Origin: Chthoniobacterales bacterium
Lineage (GTDB): Bacteria > Verrucomicrobiota > Verrucomicrobiia > Chthoniobacterales > UBA10450
Length of the DNA: 5,028 nucleotides
Assembly: GCA_013695905.1 (NCBI GenBank)
Contig: JACCZQ010000086.1
Span: 1 to 5,028 of the forward strand
Reading direction: 5' to 3'
In this document: piece after piece, positions 1 to 5,028 of the stretch
Layout of the letters: the number at the start of each line of letters is the position of its first letter
Numbering within the stretch: position 1 is the first letter of the stretch
Position numbers and translations under genes: made by a program
Notes under the pieces: model-generated
The model's input: the letters and a program-made list of their open reading frames with translations, nothing else
What the model was told of the DNA's origin: nothing
The model's database searches: none

Positions 1-39
1 CATCGGGTCGGACTCGTTAGGCGCGGTAGCCGGAGTTCT

Positions 40-187
40 GGGGAGCGCGGGCGCCTCGCCCGCTGTTTTTGGCGCCTCGCCGAAAACTTCTGCGCGCGAA
101 AGACCGGGAACAATTCCACGCGTTCTCTACGTGCCTGTGTGTCGCGCGAGGGCGCACGACACAGCGGGCGAGGCGCCCGCGCTCCCC
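40..187. repeat. Perfect 27-bp inverted repeat with 94-bp spacer (REP/MITE-like element)
   Basis: Bases 40-66 are the exact reverse complement of bases 161-187. Each arm holds its own small palindrome: a 6-bp GCGGGC/GCCCGC stem around a 5-base loop, at 47-63 in the left arm and 164-180 in the right. The core GGCGCCTCGCC occurs twice in direct orientation (50-60 and 71-81) and once inverted (168-178). Two further hairpins fill the spacer: 65-87 (9-bp stem with one G-T wobble, loop GCCTC) and 138-163 (7 bp, one mismatch, then 3 bp). Pairing continues outside the arms only weakly. No coding frame here looks real. The element lies 59 bases downstream of the yifB stop codon, so a transcript of yifB could fold it and be ended or stabilised by it. 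There is no T-run, so it is not a classical intrinsic terminator. Bases 1-39 and 188-246 show nothing I can assign. The inverted repeat itself is certain; calling it a dispersed element is inference. Confidence 0.8.
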
Positions 188-246
188 GGAGCAGAGCAGC
201 GTTAGCGCACGCGCGGGAAGGGATCAGTCCGCGCATCTGTGCAGCT

Positions 247-1782
247 TCACACCCACAGCGTCCGATCGAACGTGCGGTACTGGATCGCTTCGCTCACGTG
301 CTCCGGGGTGATCTGCTCGGCTGATGCCAGGTCCGCGATCGTGCGGGAGACCTTCAGGATGCGATCGTAGGCACGCGCACTGAGATGCAGCTCCGTCATC
401 GCGATGCGGATCAGCTCCTGCGAATCGTCGCCTAACGAGCAATACTGCTTCATGTGGCGCGGCTGCATGCGCGCGTTGCAATTCGTCTTCGCGTCCGACG
501 TGAACCGCACCTGCTGACGCTCGCGGGCGGCGATGATGCGTTCGCGAATGGCGGCGGAGTTTTCCTCCGTCCGCGTGCTGGAGATGTCGCGGTATTCCAC
601 CGCCGGCACCTCGATGTGCAGATCAATGCGATCGAGCAGCGGCCCCGAGATGCGCTGGCGATAACGCTGCACCTGCACCGGGCTGCAGCGGCATTCGCGT
701 TTCAAATCGCCGAAGTAGCCGCACGGGCAGGGATTCATCGCCGCCACGAGCATGAACTCGGACGGGAAGGTGAGGCTGCCCGCAGCCCGCGAGATGGTGA
801 CTTTGCCGTCCTCGAGCGGCTGGCGCATCACCTCGAGCGTGGAGCGTTTGAATTCCGGCAGCTCATCGAGAAACAACACCCCGTGATGCGCGAGACTCAC
901 CTCGCCCGGCGTCGGCGTGGCGGAGCCGCCGAGCAGCCCCACGTCGGAGATGGTGTGGTGCGGGGAACGAAACGGCCGCGTCGCCACAAACGCCCGGTCG
1001 CCATTCAACATTCCGGCAATGCTGTGGATCTTCGTGCTCTCGATCGCCTCCTCCAGCGACATCGGCGGGATGATCGTTGCCATCCGTTTCGAGAGCATCG
1101 ACTTGCCTGATCCCGGAGGGCCAATCATGAGCAGGTTGTGCCCGCCAGCGACTGCGACTTCGATGGCGCGTTTCACGTGCCCCTGTCCCTTCACGTCCGC
1201 GAAATCGACTTCGAAGCTCTGGTGGCTGGCGAAGAATTCCGAGAGATCGCCACGCGTCGGCTGCAGCTGCGTTTCCCCGCGGATAAACCCGAAGGTCTGC
1301 CGCAGATTCTGCACGCCGTAGATGTCGATGCCTTCGACCATCGCGGCTTCGCGCGCATTCGCCTCCGGCACGAAGAGCGCCTTCTTGCCCCGGCGCCGCG
1401 CTTCGATCGCGGCCGGCAGCACGCCGCGCACTGATCGCACCGCGCCGCTGAGCGCCAGCTCCCCGAGGAAGCTGTATTGCTCCAGCATGGGATCCTCGAA
1501 CTCCTCCGCGGCGATCACCATGCCTAATGCAATCGGGAGGTCGAAGCTCGGCCCTTCCTTTTTGATGTCGGCCGGAGCGAGATTGATCGTCGTCCGCCCG
1601 CGCGGCCAGTAGTAGCCGCTGTTCTGGATCGCGGTCGTGACGCGGTCCTGGCTCTCCTTCACCGCGGTATCCGGCAAACCGACGATGATGATCTTCGGAT
1701 CACCGCGGCCGGCATTCACCTCGATCTCCACCTCGTAGGCGTCGATGCCATAAACCGCGGCCGAATAGATCTTCGCGAGCAT
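247..1782 (-). CDS. comM: YifB/ComM family Mg-chelatase-like AAA+ ATPase
   Basis: This encodes a complete 511-residue cytoplasmic protein, close to the roughly 500 residues usual for YifB/ComM. In the family, ComM is a hexameric ATP-driven helicase that promotes branch migration of incoming DNA during natural transformation; many carriers are not known to be competent. The N-terminal part (about 1-165) is the Lon-protease-like ChlI domain, starting [20 protein letters not shown]. The AAA+ module follows at about 190-395, with Walker A GPPGSGKS at 221-228, Walker B VLFLDE at 302-307 and [12 protein letters not shown] at 382-393. A four-cysteine cluster (C352, C354, C364, C366) matches the family's conserved CPCG insertion. 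The C-terminal Mg-chelatase domain (about 400-505) contains [18 protein letters not shown]. The frame stays open upstream to 1980, but the added 66 residues resemble nothing in the family and would overlap the divergent gene, so the ATG at 1782 is preferred. Its upstream sequence has only a weak GGCGGG ribosome-binding site. The gene stands alone on its strand. Confidence 0.95.
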   Translation of the reverse strand: MLAKIYSAAVYGIDAYEVEIEVNAGRGDPKIIIVGLPDTAVKESQDRVTTAIQNSGYYWPRGRTTINLAPADIKKEGPSFDLPIALGMVIAAEEFEDPMLEQYSFLGELALSGAVRSVRGVLPAAIEARRRGKKALFVPEANAREAAMVEGIDIYGVQNLRQTFGFIRGETQLQPTRGDLSEFFASHQSFEVDFADVKGQGHVKRAIEVAVAGGHNLLMIGPPGSGKSMLSKRMATIIPPMSLEEAIESTKIHSIAGMLNGDRAFVATRPFRSPHHTISDVGLLGGSATPTPGEVSLAHHGVLFLDELPEFKRSTLEVMRQPLEDGKVTISRAAGSLTFPSEFMLVAAMNPCPCGYFGDLKRECRCSPVQVQRYRQRISGPLLDRIDLHIEVPAVEYRDISSTRTEENSAAIRERIIAARERQQVRFTSDAKTNCNARMQPRHMKQYCSLGDDSQELIRIAMTELHLSARAYDRILKVSRTIADLASAEQITPEHVSEAIQYRTFDRTLWV

Positions 1783-1933
1783 CCCGCCGCGAAGTTGATC
1801 AGGAAACCGCGCGGAGGCAAAGGTGCAAAACCGGCTGCGGCGGGGTCGTGCAGCGGCAGAACAGAAACACTCCTGCCTCACAAATCGCTCGCCGCTCCAT
1901 TGAGGTGCGTGGACCCTCATGCGAGGGAAAGAG
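1783..1933. other. Divergent intergenic region between comM and the baeRF3 gene
   Basis: These 151 bases separate two genes that point away from each other, so the promoters of both should lie here. I looked for sigma-70-type hexamers. TTGATC at 1795-1800 resembles a -35 box on the plus strand but has no -10 box at proper spacing, and I found no convincing pair on the minus strand. No operator-like palindrome is clear apart from the short hairpin next to the downstream ribosome-binding site. Both flanking reading frames can be extended through this region, but neither extension resembles its protein family. Confidence 0.6.
1914..1927 (+). promoter_or_regulatory. Small hairpin covering the Shine-Dalgarno of the baeRF3 gene
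   Basis: CCCTC at 1914-1918 can pair perfectly with GAGGG at 1923-1927 across a 4-base loop. The right half is the purine-rich Shine-Dalgarno sequence that sits 6 bases before the ATG at 1934. The Shine-Dalgarno match is what favours 1934 over the in-frame ATG at 1919, which lies inside the loop and has no ribosome-binding site, and over the ATG at 1946. The stem is only 5 bp, so it could reduce initiation or be a chance pairing. The sequence shows the pairing; regulation is inference. Confidence 0.35.
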
Positions 1934-3097
1934 ATGCACCTGGCTATGAATCTTCTCAGCGATGAACTCCTCACCTCCACGCTCGCCGCCGCCCAGCCGC
2001 CCTGTCTCTCCCTTTACCAGCCAACGCACCGCCACCATCCTGAGAACCAGCAGGACCCGATCCGCTTCCGGAATCTCGTGAAGCAGCTGCAGCAATCGCT
2101 CCTGCAAAAGCACGCCGAGCCCGAAGTCGTCGCGCTGCTGGAACAATTCGGGACGCTCGCCGATGACCGCGACTTTTGGAAGCACACCCTCGACGGGCTG
2201 GCGGTTTTCGCCGCGCCCGGGCTGTTCCGCGTCTTTGGTCTCCAGCGCCCGGTCGCCGAGATGGCCATTGTGGCGAACAGCTTCCATACCAAACCGCTCT
2301 GGCGTTTCCTGCAGTCCACCGATCGCTACCAGTTGCTGGCGTTAAGCCTCGATCGCATTCGGCTCTACGAGGGCAATCGCGATGCGCTGGATGAAATTGA
2401 CCCCGCTCCTGGAGTTCCGCGCACCATCAAAGAAGCGCTCGGCGAAGAACTGACGGAGCCGCACCAGACCGTCGCCTCGTACGGCGGGACCGGCAGCGGC
2501 AGCAGTGCCATGCACCATTCGCACGGCGGAAGAAAAGATGAAATGGACATCGATACGGAGCGGTTCTTCCGCGCCATCGATCGCGCGATTGCTGACAAAC
2601 ACTCGCGCCCAACGGGATTGCCTCTCATGCTCGCGGCCCTGCCGGAACATCACGGCACCTTTCATCAGGTCAGCCACAATGCGCTTCTGCTGCGCGACGG
2701 GATCAAGATCGATCCGGCCGCTCTTTCTCTCGACCAACTGCGGGAGCGCGCCTGGCAGATCATGGAACCGCATTATCGGAGCCGGTTAGCGGCGTTGGCC
2801 GATGAATTCGCCGTCGCGAATTCAGCACAGATGGGCCTCGACGATCTCCATCGCGTCGCCGAAGCCGCGGCCAGCGGTCGCGTCGGCACGTTGCTGGTGG
2901 AAGCGGGGCGGCAGATCGCCGGTCGCCTCGATCCCGCGAACGGGCAGGTGGAGCTGGGCGAACTCGATCATCCGGAGGCGGACGATCTGCTCGACGATTT
3001 GGGAGAAATCGTGCGGAGCAAAGGCGGGAAGGTCGCGGTTATCCCGGCGGAACAGATGCCCACGGAGACCGGCGTGGCCGCGACGTGCCGCTTCTAA
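1934..3097 (+). CDS. Bacterial archaeo-eukaryotic release factor family 3 (baeRF3) protein
   Basis: This encodes 387 residues with no signal peptide or membrane segment, so it is cytoplasmic. I recognise the baeRF3 pattern: [12 protein letters not shown] (22-33), QQDPIRFRN (39-47), [12 protein letters not shown] (81-92), FHTKPL (117-122), [16 protein letters not shown] (132-147), then FFRAIDRAI and [17 protein letters not shown] (about 211-246), and a C-terminal [20 protein letters not shown]. These correspond to an N-terminal domain, an RNase H-fold middle domain like that of eRF1/Pelota, and an L7Ae-like C-terminal domain (about 300-387). The family is predicted to bind ribosomes, and the related Balon protein occupies the A site of hibernating ribosomes. 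The Gly/His-rich loop at 184-199 ([16 protein letters not shown]) lies where the eRF1 GGQ loop would be expected, but has no GGQ. The start at 1934 is chosen for its GAGGGA Shine-Dalgarno; 1919 and 1946 are alternatives. The stop is 17 bases before the hpf-like start, implying an operon. Family assignment is fairly firm; function in this organism is inferred. Confidence 0.82.
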   Translation: MHLAMNLLSDELLTSTLAAAQPPCLSLYQPTHRHHPENQQDPIRFRNLVKQLQQSLLQKHAEPEVVALLEQFGTLADDRDFWKHTLDGLAVFAAPGLFRVFGLQRPVAEMAIVANSFHTKPLWRFLQSTDRYQLLALSLDRIRLYEGNRDALDEIDPAPGVPRTIKEALGEELTEPHQTVASYGGTGSGSSAMHHSHGGRKDEMDIDTERFFRAIDRAIADKHSRPTGLPLMLAALPEHHGTFHQVSHNALLLRDGIKIDPAALSLDQLRERAWQIMEPHYRSRLAALADEFAVANSAQMGLDDLHRVAEAAASGRVGTLLVEAGRQIAGRLDPANGQVELGELDHPEADDLLDDLGEIVRSKGGKVAVIPAEQMPTETGVAATCRF

Positions 3098-3099
3098 TC

Positions 3100-3105
3100 A
3101 GAGGA
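3100..3105 (+). promoter_or_regulatory. Shine-Dalgarno AGAGGA of the HPF-like gene
   Basis: AGAGGA lies 9 bases before the ATG at 3115, directly after the TAA of the upstream gene (3095-3097). It supports 3115 as the start rather than the in-frame ATG at 3085. The earlier start would overlap the baeRF3 gene and add ten residues ahead of the usual first beta strand. Confidence 0.75.
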
Positions 3106-3114
3106 TCGAAAACT

Positions 3115-3429
3115 ATGATAATTCAGATCAACACCGACAATCACATCGAAGGCCGCGAGGCGCTGGCAGAGGAAGCCGAGGCAACTGTGCAGAGCGCGCT
3201 CGAGCACTTCGCGGGACAGATCACCCGCGTCGAGGTTCATCTCGCCGACGAGAACAGCCACAAGGGCGGCCAGAATGACAAACGTTGCGCGATAGAGGCT
3301 CGGCTTGAAGGCCGCCGCCCGGTCGCGGTGACGCACCACGCTGGCACGATCGAGGACGCGATCGACGGCGCAGCCGGCAAGCTCAAGCGCGCGATCGAGA
3401 GCACCATCGGGCGGTTGAGCAACCACTGA
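3115..3429 (+). CDS. HPF/RaiA family ribosome-associated protein (short form)
   Basis: The product is 104 residues and has the beta-alpha-beta-beta-beta-alpha order of ribosome hibernation factors (S30AE, formerly 'sigma-54 modulation'). The strands are at about 2-6 (IIQIN), 36-43 (ITRVEVHL), 57-64 (RCAIEARL) and 68-75 (RPVAVTHH). The first helix spans about 12-32 and the last about 78-100, with DAIDGAAGKLKRAIESTIGRL matching the family's C-terminal helix. The motif ADEN..KGGQNDKRC is typical of one subgroup of short HPF/RaiA proteins. Such proteins bind the 30S subunit across the mRNA/tRNA channel and silence translation in resting cells. At 104 residues it lacks the C-terminal dimerisation domain of long HPF (about 180-190 residues), so it should not by itself join ribosomes into 100S dimers by the long-HPF route. 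It follows the baeRF3 gene by 17 bases, with its own Shine-Dalgarno, and is probably co-transcribed. Whether it behaves as HPF or RaiA cannot be told from sequence. Confidence 0.88.
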   Translation: MIIQINTDNHIEGREALAEEAEATVQSALEHFAGQITRVEVHLADENSHKGGQNDKRCAIEARLEGRRPVAVTHHAGTIEDAIDGAAGKLKRAIESTIGRLSNH

Positions 3430-3486
3430 GCGGCTTCGCGCGGCGGAGGCGTGCAGGATAGCTCCGGCGCTGCTTCCGGGGATGGA

Positions 3487-3528
3487 GCGTGTCCCGTTGT
3501 GGGACGCGTGGGACCACGGAAATTTTTT
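3487..3528 (+). terminator. Possible weak terminator after the baeRF3-HPF operon
   Basis: A hairpin at 3487-3509 has GTCCC/GGGAC as its core, extended to 9 bp by two G-C pairs and two G-T wobbles, with loop GTTGT. An overlapping alternative, CGTG/CACG at 3507-3518, is closer to the T-run TTTTTT at 3523-3528. Neither has the strong stem directly followed by T residues that a classical terminator has. The position between the HPF-like gene and the next start is right for one. The rest of 3430-3636 shows no gene. Confidence 0.3.
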
Positions 3529-3636
3529 CCCGCGGGCACGAAAAAAGCTCGATAATTCACGCCCGCTGCATGAAAAACGGGCGCGCCTCCTCGTCTGCCG
3601 GTGAGGCGACTCCACTTCTTCAATTTCCCTCCTGCC

Positions 3637-5028
3637 ATGCCTCATCACGTGATCTCCACCCGCACCGTTCGCCTGCTCGCAGCCATCCTGCTCGCGCTGC
3701 TCGCCGCGCCCGCAGCCCACGCGACGCCGTTCACCTTCAGCGCCACCGGCAGCCTGAATAAGGCGCGGCTCTGGCAGACCGCGACCCTGCTCCGCAATGG
3801 CAAGGTGCTGGTCGCCGGCGGTGGCGTTGCCGGCGAGATCGGAAGTGCCGAACTCTACGATCCGGCGAGTGGCACCTGGAGTTATACCGGCAGCCTCGTT
3901 ATCCCTCGTGCCTTCCATACGGCCACGTTGCTGACCGATGGCCGCGTCCTCATCACCGGCGGCGTGGCGAACAGCGGCGGCAGCCAGAGAACGGCTGAGC
4001 TCTATGATCCTGCCACCGGCAACTGGTCGCTCACCGGCAGCATGAGCGCGGCCCGGGAATATCACACGGCGACTCTGTTGCAGAACGGCAAGGTGCTCGT
4101 GGCTGGGGGTAATTACCTGGCCAGCGCCGAGCTTTATGACCCCGCCACCGGCACCTGGTCGGCCACCGGCAGCATGAGCACTGGACGCGATGCGTACACC
4201 GCCACGCTGCTGCAGAACGGCCAGGTGCTCGTCACCGGCGGGCGCCGCATCAACAGCATCGCGCAGGCGGATCTGTATGACCCGGCGAACGGCACCTGGT
4301 CTTCCGCGGGCAGCATGGCCGCGCCGCGCGCCACGCACTCCGCTACCTTGCTCGCCAATGGCAAGGTTCTCGTCACTGGCGGGTACGATTACGGCAGCGG
4401 CCGGCCGCTCGCCACCACCGATCTCTACGACCCCGCCACCGGCCAATGGACGAGACCCGGCAGCCTCTCCGTAGCGCGCAATCTGCACACGTCCACGCTG
4501 TTGCCTGACGGAAGGGTGCTCGTCACCGGCGGGCTGAACAGCAGCGGCGCGCCGATTTCGACGGCGCAGTTATACGATCCGGCGAGCGGCAACTGGAGCG
4601 CGACGGGGAGCCTGCGAACTGCGCGGACCACCCATACCGCCACCGTGCTCCCGAGCGGCAGTGTGCTCATCGCCGGCGGCGACGGCAGCGGGGGCCGGGA
4701 ACTCGCCAGCTCGGAGCTGTTCCTGACCAATGGCCCGGCGACTCAGGCGCTCAACATCTCGACCAGACTACCGGTTGCCAACGGCGACGATGTTCTCATC
4801 GGCGGCTTCATCATCACCGGCTCCGCACCGAAGAAGGTCATCATCCGCGCCCTCGGTCCCTCGCTCACCGAGCGCGGCGTCGCCGGAGCACTCGCTGATC
4901 CCACTCTCGAGCTCCACAAACCCGATGGCTCCACCGTTTTCAACGACAACTGGCGAGAGAACCAGGCCGCCGTGGAAGCGACCACAATCGCACCGGAGCG
5001 TGACGAAGAATCCGCCATCGTCGAGACC
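3637..5028 (+). CDS. Secreted kelch-type beta-propeller protein, 3' end beyond window
   Basis: The frame is open from the ATG at 3637 to the window edge, 464 codons without a stop, so the C-terminus is missing here. Residues 1-29 form a signal peptide: basic residues, then LLAAILLALLAA and a probable AHA cleavage site before T30, so the mature protein is exported. Residues 34-364 hold kelch/galactose-oxidase-like repeats built on ATLLxNGKVLVTGG, AELYDPATGTW and TGSMSxAR..HT, enough for a seven-bladed propeller. Residues 369-464 form a separate module: LNISTR (372-377), VLIGGFIITG (386-395), VIIRALGPSL (401-410), LADPTLELH (419-427), NDNW (436-439) and ESAI (458-461). I recall this module from many secreted Verrucomicrobia proteins; its function is unknown to me. 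No catalytic residues of galactose oxidase can be identified, so a binding or surface role is as likely as an enzyme. The start has no Shine-Dalgarno (it is preceded by a pyrimidine stretch); an in-frame GTG at 3601 is an alternative. Coding is supported by the signal peptide and by protein-level repeat conservation. Confidence 0.88.
   Translation, partial: MPHHVISTRTVRLLAAILLALLAAPAAHATPFTFSATGSLNKARLWQTATLLRNGKVLVAGGGVAGEIGSAELYDPASGTWSYTGSLVIPRAFHTATLLTDGRVLITGGVANSGGSQRTAELYDPATGNWSLTGSMSAAREYHTATLLQNGKVLVAGGNYLASAELYDPATGTWSATGSMSTGRDAYTATLLQNGQVLVTGGRRINSIAQADLYDPANGTWSSAGSMAAPRATHSATLLANGKVLVTGGYDYGSGRPLATTDLYDPATGQWTRPGSLSVARNLHTSTLLPDGRVLVTGGLNSSGAPISTAQLYDPASGNWSATGSLRTARTTHTATVLPSGSVLIAGGDGSGGRELASSELFLTNGPATQALNISTRLPVANGDDVLIGGFIITGSAPKKVIIRALGPSLTERGVAGALADPTLELHKPDGSTVFNDNWRENQAAVEATTIAPERDEESAIVET
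3736..4728 (+). repeat. Kelch-like repeats: six full units plus a split seventh
   Basis: Units begin at the A(T/S)TLL motif at 3781, 3922, 4069, 4201, 4342, 4492 and 4639, giving spacings of 47, 49, 44, 47, 50 and 49 codons. The last unit has the GG strand and SSELF but lacks the W..TGS..AR..HT half. That missing half is present ahead of the first unit as FSATGSLNKARLWQT (3736-3780). The two halves together make a seventh blade, as in circularly closed propellers. The units vary in length and silent bases while keeping protein motifs, so they are old repeats under protein selection and not a recent tandem DNA duplication. Confidence 0.85.

Noticed and set aside
65..87. Hairpin with T- and A-runs as an intrinsic terminator for comM
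   Set aside because: The T- and A-runs are inside the stem rather than after it, and on the minus strand the stem is not followed by T residues.
69..324. Two short plus-strand frames over the inverted repeat
   Set aside because: Their composition is Arg/Ser-rich and shaped by the palindromes. They run into the 3' end of comM on the opposite strand and have no recognisable features.
454..1110. 218-codon plus-strand frame
   Set aside because: It lies wholly opposite comM, is rich in Arg, His and Ala as expected for an antisense GC-rich frame, and has no recognisable domain.
1783..1980. 66-residue N-terminal extension of the comM frame
   Set aside because: The extension is Arg/Cys-rich with no family resemblance and overlaps the start of the baeRF3 gene. 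Family proteins begin at the [12 protein letters not shown] segment.
3551..3556. GATAAT as a -10 promoter box for the kelch gene
   Set aside because: It resembles TATAAT and lies 81 bases before the start, but no -35 hexamer sits at 16-18 bases upstream. It is too weak to list as a promoter.
3489..3761. 90-codon plus-strand frame across the leader of the kelch gene
   Set aside because: It overlaps the signal-peptide region of the kelch gene in another frame, has low-complexity Arg/Ser/His content and no plausible ribosome-binding site.
3094..4488. 464-codon open frame on the minus strand
   Set aside because: It is antisense to the HPF-like gene and the kelch repeats. Its repeated Gly/Ala-rich pattern is what the complement of the kelch repeat codons gives, it matches no family I know, and both genes opposite have clear protein motifs.

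Overview
The window is GC-rich bacterial DNA with dense, mostly G/C-ending codons. It looks like a chromosomal region from a Verrucomicrobia-type bacterium, plausibly a soil lineage near Chthoniobacter. The main reason is the end of the last gene: the module with NISTR, GGFIITG, IIRALGPSL and NDNW motifs is one I remember as recurring in secreted proteins of that phylum. That is recollection of a family, not a database result. Nothing in the window looks like a phage, plasmid, transposase or CRISPR array.

Layout: (1) Bases 1-246 hold no gene. They contain a perfect 27-bp inverted repeat (40-66 / 161-187) with smaller hairpins nested in and between the arms, resembling a REP/BIME-type or MITE-like element. 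(2) 247-1782, minus strand: a complete YifB/ComM-family AAA+ ATPase. (3) 1783-1933: a 151-base divergent intergenic region. A short hairpin at its end overlaps the Shine-Dalgarno sequence of the next gene. (4) 1934-3097, plus strand: a protein I assign to bacterial archaeo-eukaryotic release factor family 3 (baeRF3), a relative of eRF1/Pelota and of the hibernation factor Balon. (5) 3115-3429, plus strand: a short HPF/RaiA-type ribosome-associated protein, 17 bases downstream and almost certainly in the same operon. (6) 3430-3636: intergenic, with weak hairpins and a T-run. (7) From 3637 to the window edge, plus strand: a secreted kelch-type beta-propeller protein with no stop codon inside the window, so it is 3'-truncated here.

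The most coherent biology is the baeRF3-HPF pair: two predicted ribosome-binding proteins made from one transcript, which suggests a ribosome-hibernation or stalled-ribosome module. YifB/ComM (DNA branch migration in transformation) and the kelch protein (extracytoplasmic) look like independent neighbours. The kelch gene is easy to miss because it never stops inside the window and because a 464-codon spurious frame lies antisense to hpf and the first half of the kelch gene.
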